Assembly (NCBI RefSeq): GCF_002894645.1
Contig: NZ_NCQY01000009.1
Span: forward strand, 252,433 to 316,432
Origin: Salinibacter altiplanensis
GTDB lineage: Bacteria > Bacteroidota > Rhodothermia > Rhodothermales > Salinibacteraceae
DNA: 64,000 nt
Direction of reading: 5' to 3'
The notes beneath the pieces are model-generated. The model made no database searches. It was not told the DNA's origin and worked only from the letters and a program-made list of their open reading frames with translations. The position numbers and the translations under genes are program-made. How positions within the stretch are numbered: the stretch's first letter is position 1; the number at the start of each line of letters is the position of its first letter. This document shows positions 1-9,980 of this stretch, piece by piece.

Positions 1-2
1 CA

Positions 3-2738
3 GTGACCGGCATCGCGGAGGCCCCTGACGGCACCCTCTGGTTCACGACCACCGAGCGTGGACTCCTCCGCCACGACGGCTCCGGCTTTACGCGCTTCAC
101 GACCGCCGATGGGCTGACGAGCAATCAGGCCCGGAGCATGGCGATCGATAGCACGGGCCAGGTGTGGGCCGGCAAGGGCGCAGCCCGCTTCGATGGCGAG
201 TCGTTCCACCCCACCCCAGCGGTGGAGGACGCGGACCTCGGGGGGGTGTTGAGCCTGGAGGTTGACAGGAAGGGATACCTCTGGATCGGCACGCAGCGAG
301 GCGTTTTCGTCCATCCCCCTCCGCAGCAGGGACGGGCGGACTCGCTCCACCACATCACCGACGACGACGGACTCAACGGCACGACCTCGGTCAATCTCCA
401 TCTTGACCGACGAGACAACCTCTGGGTCGGAAATGGGGGCGGATTCAATCGGATCGATGTACGCACGTACCACCAGACCGGAGAGGTGTCGGTTCGATCG
501 TACGACAAAGACATCCACCTTCGGGGCGGGGTGGCGGCCGAGCACGCAACCTACGAGGACGACAACGGCAGGCTCTGGTTCGGGACGAGCGACGGCCTCG
601 TGCGCTACAATCCCAGCGAGGATTTGGGGCAGCCTGCGCCGCCCAAGGCACACCTGACCAATGTCCAGCTGTACCCTGAGGATCTGGACTGGGGCCAGTA
701 CGCCGACGGCACCACCCCCTGGGAACAGCTTCCAACGAACCTGTCGCTTCCGTACGACAAGGATCATCTCATTTTTCGCTTCGTCGGCATCAATCACACC
801 GTTCCTGATCAGGTCACGTACAAGTACCGCCTGGAAGGACTCGACGAGAGATGGTCGCGGCCCACGGAGCGACGGCGGGCCACCTACTCCAACCTACCGC
901 CCGGCTCGTATACCTTTCAGGTCAAGGCAGCCAACAGCAACAACGTGTGGGGGCCTGTGGAGGCCTACTCTTTTGCCATCACGCCTCCCTTCTGGCGAAC
1001 CACATGGTTTTACCTCCTGTCGGCCCTCGGCTTTATCGGGCTCGTCGCAGGAGCCATTCGCTGGCGCACCCGGATCTTGGAGAAGCGAAAGCGCCGACTG
1101 GAGCGAAAGGTCGCACAGCGCACCCGTCAGCTCAAGGACGCTCAGGAAGAGGCGCTTGCGGCCTCGAAGGCCAAAAGCAAGTTTCTGGCGAACATGAGCC
1201 ACGAGATCCGCACACCGATGAACGGCGTCATCGGCTTTGCCGATCTCCTTTCCGACACCGAACTGACGACCGAGCAGCAGCAGTTCGTCGACGCGATCCA
1301 GGGCAGCGGCACTACACTCCTGTCGATTATTGACGACATCCTCAATTTTTCGAAGCTGGAGGCGGGCGAGACGGAGCTAGAGGAGACGCCCGTTCGCCTA
1401 CAGACCTGCGTGGAGGACGCTCTGGATCCGCTTGCCGCAAGGGTCGCCGAGAAGGGACTCGAGCTGACCTACCTGATTGACTCGGCGGTCCCTTCGGTCA
1501 TCCACAGCGACCGAACCCGGCTCCACCAAATTCTTCTCAACCTGCTGTCCAACGCGGCCAAGTTCACCGAGGACGGGGAAATCACACTTCGGGTACAGGT
1601 AGCGTCCTCCCCCTCTGCGCCGGACGGAAAATATGAGATTCACTTTTGTGTGCAGGACACCGGCATTGGCATCCCGGAGGAGGAGTGCGACCGGCTCTTC
1701 GAGTCGTTCAGCCAGGCCGACGCGTCGAAGAGCCGAGAGCACGGAGGCACTGGGCTCGGCCTCTCCATTTCCCAGCGGTTGGCAGAGGCGATGGGGGGAG
1801 AAATGTGGGTCGAGAGTGAGGTTGGCGAAGGGTCCACGTTCCACTTTACGATTGAGGCAGAAAAGGGCACGCAGACCGACGAAGATGGGGCCCCCACTGG
1901 CCCTTCCCCAGCCGTGGAGGGCGTGCCGGTCCTCATTGTCGCCCCCAACGAGACCGATCGTGCACTTCTCCAGCAGCAGACGGAGAGGTGGGGAATGAAC
2001 GCCACCGTCTTCGCGTCGGGGACTGAGGCGCTCCAGGAGTTGGACGCAGAGGCCCCCTACGAGGTGGCCCTGGTGGACGAGCAACTGCCGACGACGAGCG
2101 GATCTGCCCTGGCGGCCCAGATTCGAGAGCAATCGGCCGATACGTCTCTTCCGGTCGTCCTCCTCAGCCCTGCACAGGCCGCGTCGTCCGGCCTCGCAGA
2201 GCCCACCTCTCGGCTCCACAAACCCATCAAGCAGTCGAGCCTCTACGACACGCTGACTGGGCTGCTGTCCGTCCACGAGGACACCGCCCCGAGCACCGAG
2301 GACACTCCATCCTCCCCCACCGCCTCGTCCCACCGTGTGCTCCTTGCGGAAGACAATGCCGTAAACCGGGAAATGACGACACAGCTATTGACGAAAATGG
2401 GCCATGAGATTCACACCGCCCCCGACGGAATGGAGGCCCTGGAGGCCGTCCGCGAACAGACCTACGACGTCATTTTGATGGACGTGCAGATGCCGGAGAT
2501 GGACGGGCTAGAAGTGACGCGGCGCCTGCGGAACGAAGACCTACCGGGGAAGCAGCCGTACGTCGTGGCCCTCACGGCCTCTGCCACGAAGGAGGACCGC
2601 AGGCGCTGCCTGGACGCAGGGATGGACGCCTTTCTCAGCAAACCAATCCGGAGAGACGACTTGGCCGGAGTCCTCCCCCCTGACGAGCCGCCGAGGACGA
2701 CGCCCCGGGTCGAGGACCAGGCCACGCCCGACGCGTAG
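3..2738 (+). CDS. Hybrid sensor histidine kinase (5' end outside window)
   Basis: This is the C-terminal part (at least 911 residues) of a one-piece two-component system. In order: beta-propeller repeats of the two-component-regulator type (LWFTTTERGLLR, LWIGTQRGVFV, LWVGNGGGF, LWFGTSDGLVRYNP); a Y_Y_Y domain around residues 250-325; one membrane helix around 335-352; a HisKA domain with the phospho-acceptor His at 400 (MSHEIRTPMNG); a HATPase domain ending in GTGLGLSISQRLAEAMGG; and two receiver domains. The second receiver is canonical, with AEDN and phospho-acceptor Asp 827 in ILMDVQMPEMDG. The first lacks the acidic pair (APNETD) though it keeps DEQLP, so it may be a pseudo-receiver. The propeller plus Y_Y_Y region is normally periplasmic and senses a ligand. 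The apparent GTG at base 3 is only where the window opens; propeller repeats are missing upstream. It converges on the methionine operon. The ligand is unknown. Confidence 0.93.
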   Translation: MTGIAEAPDGTLWFTTTERGLLRHDGSGFTRFTTADGLTSNQARSMAIDSTGQVWAGKGAARFDGESFHPTPAVEDADLGGVLSLEVDRKGYLWIGTQRGVFVHPPPQQGRADSLHHITDDDGLNGTTSVNLHLDRRDNLWVGNGGGFNRIDVRTYHQTGEVSVRSYDKDIHLRGGVAAEHATYEDDNGRLWFGTSDGLVRYNPSEDLGQPAPPKAHLTNVQLYPEDLDWGQYADGTTPWEQLPTNLSLPYDKDHLIFRFVGINHTVPDQVTYKYRLEGLDERWSRPTERRRATYSNLPPGSYTFQVKAANSNNVWGPVEAYSFAITPPFWRTTWFYLLSALGFIGLVAGAIRWRTRILEKRKRRLERKVAQRTRQLKDAQEEALAASKAKSKFLANMSHEIRTPMNGVIGFADLLSDTELTTEQQQFVDAIQGSGTTLLSIIDDILNFSKLEAGETELEETPVRLQTCVEDALDPLAARVAEKGLELTYLIDSAVPSVIHSDRTRLHQILLNLLSNAAKFTEDGEITLRVQVASSPSAPDGKYEIHFCVQDTGIGIPEEECDRLFESFSQADASKSREHGGTGLGLSISQRLAEAMGGEMWVESEVGEGSTFHFTIEAEKGTQTDEDGAPTGPSPAVEGVPVLIVAPNETDRALLQQQTERWGMNATVFASGTEALQELDAEAPYEVALVDEQLPTTSGSALAAQIREQSADTSLPVVLLSPAQAASSGLAEPTSRLHKPIKQSSLYDTLTGLLSVHEDTAPSTEDTPSSPTASSHRVLLAEDNAVNREMTTQLLTKMGHEIHTAPDGMEALEAVREQTYDVILMDVQMPEMDGLEVTRRLRNEDLPGKQPYVVALTASATKEDRRRCLDAGMDAFLSKPIRRDDLAGVLPPDEPPRTTPRVEDQATPDA

Positions 2739-2923
2739 GCACTAGCGCTGGGGGGCCGGGCCGGTGTCAAATGGCACAAACACCCCTCGATGCCCCGCGG
2801 CATCCAGAATGGCTGCACCACTGAAGCACGGAAGGGAACGGGAGACAAAGAGCAGCCGGAGGCGGCGCAGGCCCCTCCACACTCGGGTTGGCTTCGTCGC
2901 TCCTTCCCCACGCGGGGCACCCT

Positions 2924-4075
2924 CTAGGCCGGGAGCGATGATGGGCACGCTCCCCGAGCTATCTTGAGCACGTCGGCAAGCACACCCGCCGCCGTCACGG
3001 ACGGGCCCGCCCCCGGCCCGCGCACGACGAGGGGCACGTCGGCGTACCGATCTGTCGTAATCTCGAACAGATTTTCCTGCGCCCCCAACTGTCCAACGGC
3101 CGTGCTGTCCGGCACGAGTTCGAGCCCCCCCTCAATGCCCTCCGACGAAAAGTGGCCCACGTACTGAAGCACCGCGTCCTCGGCCGCCGCGGTCGCCTGC
3201 CGCTCCTGCCAGCGCGCATCGACCCCGGAAAGGCGGCGAAGGAAGTCATCGCGGGGGGACTCAGCGAGTGCATCCGGCACCAGCGATTCGACCTGCACGT
3301 CCGAGGGCTCGATGGCGTAGCCGGCGGTACGCGCGAGGATCAGGAACTTGCGCGCCACATCGTTCCCCGAGAGGTCGTCGCGTACATCGGGTTCGGCGTA
3401 GCCGCGATCAACGGCCGCCTGCACTGCTTCACTGAAGGAACATCCGTCTCGCAGTGTACTGAACAGGAAGGTCAACGTGCCAGACACGACCCCACGGATT
3501 GAGCGCACACGGTCCCCGGTGGCAACGAGGGTCCGGACGGTCTGCACCACGGGCAGGCCCGCCCCAACGGTCGTCTCGTAGCGATACTGCACGCCCGCGT
3601 CCGCCGCGACGGCCCGCAACCGATCGAAGGCGGCCTGCGATCTCGTGTTGGCGAGCTTGCTCGGCGTGACGACGTGAATCCCTGCCTGGAGGAGCGTCTC
3701 GTAGCGGGCCGCCACGTCGGGCGCACCAGTGGCGTCGACGAAGACAAGGGGGCGTGGCGCCTCCTGTGTGAGACGATCTATGATGGCGGACCAGTCGGGC
3801 GGTGCGGCCTCTTCCATCTCGCCGAGCAGGGCCTCCGGGCCGCAATCGGGGGCGACCCAGGCGGCGCGGCGCGTCGTACAGGCGCCAATGAGACAAAGGG
3901 CGTGCCCGTCTTCCCCTCGGGCATGGATCTGTTGCACCAACGCGGTCCCAATGTCCCCCATGCCCGCCACGTACACGTGGGTCGGAGAAGGAGATGAGGA
4001 CTTTGATTCAGCGACTGGAGAAGCGAGTGAAGACGAATGAGGGGTCATCGGTTGGGCGTGTACATGAAGAGGCAT
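2924..4075 (-). CDS. hom: Homoserine dehydrogenase, ACT-less
   Basis: It reduces aspartate semialdehyde to homoserine with NAD(P)H in the cytoplasm, the last shared step before methionine and threonine. The N-terminal Rossmann motif is VAGMGDIGTALV. The catalytic and substrate region is seen in TVGAGLPVVQTVR, VVSGTLTFLFS and the signature GYAEPDVRDDLSGNDVARK. At 383 residues it ends right after the catalytic domain, like the C-terminal half of ThrA/MetL, and has no C-terminal ACT domain such as Gram-positive enzymes carry. The ATG at 4075 lies two bases past the stop of the aspartate kinase gene; an ATG at 4048 (374 residues) is an alternative and neither has a clear ribosome-binding site. 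The open frame continues upstream inside the kinase gene, but that stretch is not protein-like. It is the last gene of the metY-metX-kinase-hom operon. Confidence 0.93.
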   Translation of the reverse strand: MPLHVHAQPMTPHSSSLASPVAESKSSSPSPTHVYVAGMGDIGTALVQQIHARGEDGHALCLIGACTTRRAAWVAPDCGPEALLGEMEEAAPPDWSAIIDRLTQEAPRPLVFVDATGAPDVAARYETLLQAGIHVVTPSKLANTRSQAAFDRLRAVAADAGVQYRYETTVGAGLPVVQTVRTLVATGDRVRSIRGVVSGTLTFLFSTLRDGCSFSEAVQAAVDRGYAEPDVRDDLSGNDVARKFLILARTAGYAIEPSDVQVESLVPDALAESPRDDFLRRLSGVDARWQERQATAAAEDAVLQYVGHFSSEGIEGGLELVPDSTAVGQLGAQENLFEITTDRYADVPLVVRGPGAGPSVTAAGVLADVLKIARGACPSSLPA

Positions 4076-4077
4076 CT

Positions 4078-5025
4078 CTAAGCGAGCATCGGGGCAGGCA
4101 CGATCCGGGTTCCGGGGACCTCGGGACGGTGCGTGCATCGGACACGGAGTGGAATTCCAGCGTCGATCAGCGGGTCGAGTGTGCACGGGTGCATCCCGAG
4201 CCGTCCGGTTTTCGTCCAGGTGCGGGCCTGATCGAAGTCGATGCGTTCGAGGGGTCGCGCGTCGTCGTGCTCGTCTGGGTCGCGGGTATACAGGCCGTCC
4301 ACGTCGGTCCAGCGCTCCATCCGTTCCGCGCCCAGCGCCCGGGCAAGAACGGCCGCCGACAGGTCGCTCCCCCCTCGCCCGAGCGTCGTGGTCACGCCGT
4401 CGGCCGTCCCCCCGACGAAGCCCGGAACGATCGGGACACCGTCGGCCCGGGACCGATGCCAGTCGCGCACCCGTCGACGGGTGGGGGCCCACTGCACCGT
4501 CGCGTCGCCGTGCGCGGCGTCGGTGCAGAGGAGAGCCGTTGCATCGACACTCTGAGAGACCTGTCCGTGGGCGTCGAGCGCAGCGGCCAGCAGCGGCACC
4601 ATCAGCCGTTCGCCGGCGGCCAGCACGGCGTCACGAGCCGCGGCGGCATTCGGCCCCGCCCTCTCTCGGAGTGCGCGGTGCAGCTCCGAAAGTTCTGCCT
4701 GCAGGGCGGTGGCGTAGCGGGCCCGCAGTTCCTCGTCGGTGAGGGTGTTGGCGGCAAGGGTGTGGTAACACTGCCCCACGCGCCGTGTCCAGGCCTCAGC
4801 GGTCGCAGGGTCGGCCTGGGCTTCCTCAGCGGCCCGTACAAGGTCGTTTGTAACACCGGCCGCGGCGGACACCACCACGACCGGCCGACACGCCTCGGTG
4901 GCGGCGCAAACAATGCGGACCGCGTTGCGCACACCCTCGGCGGTGCCGACCGACGTGCCACCGAACTTGAGGACGCGGACGGGGCGAGCTGTGTGTTCGG
5001 ACGTGGGCGCGGAGGGATCAGGCAT
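4078..5025 (-). CDS. Aspartate kinase, catalytic domain only
   Basis: It phosphorylates aspartate to aspartyl-phosphate. The kinase motifs are VLKFGGTSVG at residues 18-27, VVVSAAAGVTNDLV, VPGFVGG and LGRGGSDLSAAVLARALG followed by WTDVDGLYTRDPD. The protein stops at residue 315, just after the amino-acid-kinase fold. Ordinary aspartokinases are about 400-470 residues and end in a pair of ACT domains that bind lysine, threonine or methionine; here that regulatory half is absent. The next gene, homoserine dehydrogenase, begins two bases on, so the pair resembles a split ThrA with the ACT linker lost. No frameshift remnant of an ACT domain is visible, because the downstream gene follows at once. 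Placement behind metY and metX suggests a methionine-dedicated isozyme controlled by the SAM riboswitch rather than by feedback. Other symbols (lysC, thrA) would be guesses. Confidence 0.93.
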   Translation of the reverse strand: MPDPSAPTSEHTARPVRVLKFGGTSVGTAEGVRNAVRIVCAATEACRPVVVVSAAAGVTNDLVRAAEEAQADPATAEAWTRRVGQCYHTLAANTLTDEELRARYATALQAELSELHRALRERAGPNAAAARDAVLAAGERLMVPLLAAALDAHGQVSQSVDATALLCTDAAHGDATVQWAPTRRRVRDWHRSRADGVPIVPGFVGGTADGVTTTLGRGGSDLSAAVLARALGAERMERWTDVDGLYTRDPDEHDDARPLERIDFDQARTWTKTGRLGMHPCTLDPLIDAGIPLRVRCTHRPEVPGTRIVPAPMLA

Positions 5026-5161
5026 GCGAGTTTGTTTCTCTCAGGATGAATGGTGCGTAGATGCACAGCGCGTGATACGCCGCAGCGGACGCTGCCGCAC
5101 GGTCGGTGGCCCTGCCGGAGAAGGGACGCTCCCCACCCGTCGTCCACGTCCGGGCCTCGCC

Positions 5162-6220
5162 TCAGGCCGCGACGGACGGGCGGACGGTTGCCCGCCACGC
5201 CGAGACGAGGTCGTTGAGGGCATCAAGTTCGATGAGAAACGTGTCGTGTCCGTGCGGCGCCGACAGCACCTCCAAGGTGGCCTCGGGCAGGTGCTCCGCA
5301 AGTTCCTCCTGCTCGGACAGCGGGTACAGGACGTCCGAGTCGATGCCCACGATCAGGCTCGGCTGTTCGATGCCCCGAAGCACCGCTTCGTAGTCGCCGC
5401 GGCCACGGGCCACGTCGTGGGTGTCCATCTGCCGGGTGAGGGCCACGTAGCAGTGTGCGTCGAAGCGGTCGACGAGCGTGTCGCCGTGATGGTGGAGGTA
5501 GCTCTCCACGGCGTAGGGCGTGCCGTCCTTCTCCGGCATCGCGTCGCGGCCGAAGCGCCCCTCAAAGGACGAATGGGAGCGATACGACACCATCGCCATC
5601 ATGCGGGCCGTGGCGAGGCCCTTCTTCGGGGGATCGTCCGGCGGGTAGCGGCCGCCCCGCCACTTCGAATCGGCAAAGATGGCCTGCCGCTGCGCCTCGC
5701 CCCACCCAATCTGCCAGGCCGTGTGGCGCCCGCCCACGGCGACCGGCACGACCGACCGCACGAACGGGGCCCCACTGTCGGTGGTCTCGAAGGCCCACTC
5801 CAGCACGTGCATGCCCCCCATCGATCCGCCCACGGCACACGCCACCCGCTGCACGCCGAGGGCCTCCAGCGCGCGCCGATGGAGGCGGACCGTGTCACGG
5901 GTCGTAAATGCCGGGAAGCCGGCCCCGTAGCGCTCGCCGGTGTCCGGGTTCGTCGTCACCGGCGACACCGAGCCGTAGGGGGAGCCCGGCACGTTCAGGC
6001 ACACCACGAAGTCGTCCGTAGGGTCGAGGGCACGGCCGGGCCCCAGGAGCCCGCCCCACCAGTCAGCCACGTCCGTGTCGCCGGTCAGGGCATGACACAC
6101 CAGGACGGCGTTGGTGCCCGCCGCGTTGAGCGTTCCCCACGTCTGGTACGCCACAGGCACGTCTCGCAGCACTGTGCCGTCTTCGAGGGGGAATGTTGAA
6201 ATGGTCAGCGTCTGCGACAT
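5162..6220 (-). CDS. metX: Homoserine O-acetyltransferase
   Basis: It transfers acetyl from acetyl-CoA to homoserine, the activation step of direct-sulfhydrylation methionine synthesis. It is an alpha/beta hydrolase of 352 residues, the normal MetX length. Seen directly: VLVCHALTGDTD in the N-terminal part; the nucleophile elbow GGSMGGMHVLEWA; and the acid and base of the triad in IDSDVLYP and PHGHDTFLIE near the C-terminus. The ATG at 6220 (MSQTLTISTFPLEDG) is chosen because the upstream in-frame residues are arginine/proline-rich and not conserved in style. It lies between metY upstream (121 bases) and aspartate kinase downstream (136 bases), in one direction and with no terminator seen, so it should be co-transcribed under the SAM riboswitch. 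Some MetX-like enzymes use succinyl-CoA instead of acetyl-CoA; sequence inspection alone does not exclude that. Confidence 0.94.
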   Translation of the reverse strand: MSQTLTISTFPLEDGTVLRDVPVAYQTWGTLNAAGTNAVLVCHALTGDTDVADWWGGLLGPGRALDPTDDFVVCLNVPGSPYGSVSPVTTNPDTGERYGAGFPAFTTRDTVRLHRRALEALGVQRVACAVGGSMGGMHVLEWAFETTDSGAPFVRSVVPVAVGGRHTAWQIGWGEAQRQAIFADSKWRGGRYPPDDPPKKGLATARMMAMVSYRSHSSFEGRFGRDAMPEKDGTPYAVESYLHHHGDTLVDRFDAHCYVALTRQMDTHDVARGRGDYEAVLRGIEQPSLIVGIDSDVLYPLSEQEELAEHLPEATLEVLSAPHGHDTFLIELDALNDLVSAWRATVRPSVAA

Positions 6221-6304
6221 CGGAGGGGATTGGAGATGGCGGCACGAGCAGAAGGAGGGGCGCGGGCCGCGTGAAGAGTGATGGGGGATGCGTGCAGAAC
6301 TGCC

Positions 6305-7790
<1,486 letters not shown>

Positions 7791-7822
7791 CTACGCCTTC
7801 GTGCACCGGCACGGCCGGGGAC

Positions 7823-7862
7823 AAAAGAAAAATCCCCAGCCGCCAGGAAAGCAGATGGGGAT
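7823..7862 (-). terminator. Rho-independent terminator of the SAM riboswitch
   Basis: On the minus strand ATCCCCA pairs with TGGGGAT around a 17-base loop and is followed at once by TTTTTCTTTT. It lies 26 bases downstream of the aptamer and about 110 bases before metY. This is the usual place for the SAM-dependent terminator of an S-box leader. The stem is short (7 bp), so folding should be checked. Confidence 0.65.
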
Positions 7863-7888
7863 CAACAACCAAACGGTCGTGGGTCCCA

Positions 7889-8000
7889 CTCATCTTTCCT
7901 CGACAGCGGTCGAGGCAGGATGGGGCACCTTTCCGTCGGGGGTGCCGACGGCGGTTGCCAGGGCTTCATCGGGCCTGCTCCCTTCACCCTTCTGGATGAA
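7889..8000 (-). promoter_or_regulatory. SAM-I (S-box) riboswitch aptamer
   Basis: Read on the minus strand the conserved SAM-I core is present in order: P1 5' strand TTCATC; AGAAGGGTGAAGGGA; the invariant GGCCCGATGAAGCCC then TGGCAACC; a P3 hairpin (CCGTCGG/CCGACGG); AAGGTGCCCCATCCTGC; a P4 hairpin (CCTCGAC/GTCGAGG); and the closing AAGATGAG that completes P1. It heads the metY-metX-kinase-hom transcript. Known S-box leaders bind S-adenosylmethionine and then switch the operon off, here probably through the terminator hairpins downstream. The family assignment is made by eye from the core motifs and the stems, which all form. Confidence 0.96.
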
Positions 8001-8032
8001 TGTGGTGCTACTAGTGTGTTGCAGTAGCAGCG

Positions 8033-8064
8033 TATATCTTGAACGCTGCCCTCAGCAATGTCAA
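8033..8064 (-). promoter_or_regulatory. Candidate promoter of the methionine operon
   Basis: Upstream of the aptamer the minus strand has TTGACA (8064-8059) and, 20 bases on, GATATA (8038-8033), in a relatively AT-rich gap between the cyclophilin gene and the riboswitch. The spacing is longer than the 17 bases of a standard sigma-70 promoter, so the exact -10 box is uncertain. Confidence 0.35.
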
Positions 8065-8114
8065 TGGTCAGTTATGAAGAAAGAACCAATAGGCCGACTC
8101 GACCCATCGGCCAA

Positions 8115-8603
8115 CTACTGCTTCTCGACGGTGACGCTCCGTAGCGTGTCGTTCTCCTCGATCGCATCAACCACGTCTTGTCCCTCAATCACATCGCCAA
8201 ACACGGTGTGCTTGCCGTCGAGGTGCGACTGCGGCGCCCGCGTGATGAAGAACTGGCTGCCGTTCGTGTTGGGGCCTGCGTTGGCCATCGAGAGAACGCC
8301 CGTCTCGTGCGTGAGCGGGTTCTCCTCAATCTCGTCGTCAAACTCGTAGCCCGGCCCTCCACGGCCCGTACCGGTGGGATCCCCGCCCTGTACCATGAAG
8401 CCCTCGATGACGCGGTGAAACGGAATGCCGTCGTAGAACTCCTCCTGGGCCAGGAAGGCGAAGTTGTTGACCGTGTGGGGGGCGTGCTCTGGATAGAGCT
8501 CAGCGCTGATCGTCCCCTTACTGGTCTCAAAAGTTGCTTCGTAAACGGCGTCCGTGTCAATTTGAAGGTTGGGAGGACTGTCCCACTGCGGATGGTCGGC
8601 CAT
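8115..8603 (-). CDS. Cyclophilin-type peptidyl-prolyl isomerase
   Basis: It catalyses cis-trans isomerisation of Xaa-Pro bonds during protein folding. It is a compact 162-residue single-domain cyclophilin. Active-site signatures are [19 protein letters not shown] (catalytic Arg in FHRV), [20 protein letters not shown] and [18 protein letters not shown]. No signal peptide is visible ([12 protein letters not shown]), so a cytoplasmic place is likely. The composition is very acidic for a cyclophilin, as expected of a salt-in proteome. It stands upstream of the SAM riboswitch on the same strand, with about 114 bases between its stop and the aptamer; no terminator was seen in that gap. Confidence 0.93.
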   Translation of the reverse strand: MADHPQWDSPPNLQIDTDAVYEATFETSKGTISAELYPEHAPHTVNNFAFLAQEEFYDGIPFHRVIEGFMVQGGDPTGTGRGGPGYEFDDEIEENPLTHETGVLSMANAGPNTNGSQFFITRAPQSHLDGKHTVFGDVIEGQDVVDAIEENDTLRSVTVEKQ

Positions 8604-9320
8604 GGAGGAAGGAGAACGTCAGCAAAAAGACGAACAGGATTGCTTCTGTCCGACGGCGGGCATGAGGTGGTGTTTCGGGGCCGCCGTCGTCTTTCCGGAA
8701 AGCCCATTGCCGCCCCTGAAGCGGGCCCGAAGCACAGCGTAGACCGTTTCCGCACACGCCCCTTGCACACGTCCTCACACCGCTCAGGGATGCTGTGTTG
8801 CTGAATATCAAGTTCTCGGACGACACGACGCACCGAACGGAGTTTCATTTTCAACACGCCGTAGCGAACGTCAAGTGGTCTCCGGATGGCAGCCCCCATG
8901 ATGACCGTCTTTGCCTTCCCTGCTCAGCAAGGCACTGGCCGAAGGCTTCGGGGGCGGCGTTGCATCGAAGGGCAGCGATCGATGGAAGGCAAAGTGCCTT
9001 TCAGAGCCGAGAGCTCCCACTTTCGGAAGACGAGGCGTCCGATAAACCGAACTGCCCGACTCGTGGGGATGCGGAGTTGGGCCCACGCACGCGACGGCCT
9101 GGCGGGCATTCTCGAAGCGCCCGGACTTTTCAAGCAGGGCGCGGAGGGGCTGCCCCCAGGGGCCGAGGGATAAATTAGGCGGGACAAATAGGGACAGACT
9201 CTCCGTCCATGTCATCGGCCCTCGGCCGTTGGGGCTCTTTACATGACGGTTAACCATTTGGTTGAACCAGGCGGTTGACCTCCAGTTGCACCGGATGTTC
9301 CTGTCCGACACACCTTGTTC
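8604..9320. other. 717-base gap without a gene
   Basis: No convincing protein is encoded on either strand; the open frames are short and arginine/proline-rich. It separates the cyclophilin gene from the divergent TetR gene and must hold both promoters. The stretch 9095-9180 resembles the right end of the MITE-like element at 9981-10238: AGCGCCC, GCAGGGCG, CCCAGGGGCCGAGGGATAAATT and a terminal GACAGACTC occur in the same order. A clear left end was not found, so it may be a decayed relative. The three GGTT-ACC motifs at 9248-9280 are listed separately. Confidence 0.5.
9248..9280. promoter_or_regulatory. Triple GGTT-ACC motif, candidate TetR operator
   Basis: Three related dyads lie in a row: GGTTAACC (9248-9255), GGTTGAACC (9260-9268) and GGTTGACC (9273-9280), spaced 12 and 13 bases. 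The TAACCATTTG in the array has the look of a Bacteroidota -7 element (TAnnTTTG-like). It sits about 40-70 bases before the TetR start, a typical place for autoregulation. The link to this regulator is inference. Confidence 0.45.
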
Positions 9321-9956
9321 ATGACCAGCTCCCCCACCCCTCTTTCCGAATACTCCGAGACGGAGCAGCAGATTTTCGACGCGGCGCTCCATGTGTTTGC
9401 CCGCGAAGGCCGACATGGAGCCCGGATGCAGGCCATCGCCGACGCCGCCGACATCAACAAGGCGATGCTGCACTACTACTTTGAGGACAAAGAGACGTTG
9501 TACGAAGAGGTGTTTACCTATACGGTAGAGCGATTCATGGCGTCGTTCGGCGCCTCGTTGCGTGAAGCCTCGACCTTCGAGAACACCCTGCGCGCATTTA
9601 TCGACGGGTACATCGAGTTCGTGCGCTCCGACGAGGCGGCCATGCGCCTGATGATTCAGGAAAACCTCGCCGGGGGAGACCTGCTCGGTGCGCACCTGCG
9701 CGAGGCAACCAACGCCGGTGACGCACCGCCTCAGATCCTGGTAGAAACCATTGCATCGGCGGTGGACGCCGGAGAGATCCGGGCGGTGGACCCGCAGCAC
9801 ACGGTGCTCTCCGTGGTCTCGACCTGCCTCTTCTTCTTCGTGGCACGGCCGACTGTACAGATCATGCACCCCGCCGCGGAGGACGACTGGGGCGCCTTCG
9901 TGGAGGCTCGAAAGGATCACCTGTTCGACCTGATTTACCACGGCCTGGCGCCCTGA
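9321..9956 (+). CDS. TetR/AcrR-family transcriptional regulator
   Basis: A 211-residue one-component repressor. The N-terminal helix-turn-helix is typical: QQIFDAALHVFAREGRHGAR, then IADAADINKAMLHYYFEDKE around residues 14-60. The remaining 150 residues are the all-helical ligand and dimer domain, which differs between members and gives no ligand. The start ATG at 9321 is preferred over a TTG two codons earlier. The gene precedes, on the same strand, a TolC-RND pump cassette, the usual arrangement for a pump repressor that is released by the exported compound. A MITE-like element now lies between it and the pump genes, which may have altered their control. Autoregulation through the GGTT-ACC dyads upstream is possible. 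Confidence 0.92.
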   Translation: MTSSPTPLSEYSETEQQIFDAALHVFAREGRHGARMQAIADAADINKAMLHYYFEDKETLYEEVFTYTVERFMASFGASLREASTFENTLRAFIDGYIEFVRSDEAAMRLMIQENLAGGDLLGAHLREATNAGDAPPQILVETIASAVDAGEIRAVDPQHTVLSVVSTCLFFFVARPTVQIMHPAAEDDWGAFVEARKDHLFDLIYHGLAP

Positions 9957-9980
9957 CCGGGAGGAGGCCGGGGGTCTTAG

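Noticed and set aside
2789-2804. Hairpin GATGCC-CCGC-GGCATC between the hybrid kinase and the methionine operon
   Set aside because: No T-run on either strand follows; too weak to call a terminator.
4076-4492. Upstream extension of the homoserine dehydrogenase frame into the aspartate kinase gene
   Set aside because: The extension overlaps well-conserved kinase sequence in another frame and is Arg/Gly/Pro-rich, so a fusion protein is unlikely.
8871-9941. Minus-strand open frame (356 codons) covering the TetR gene and upstream gap
   Set aside because: The TetR helix-turn-helix is clear on the plus strand; the antisense frame joins gap and shadow sequence.
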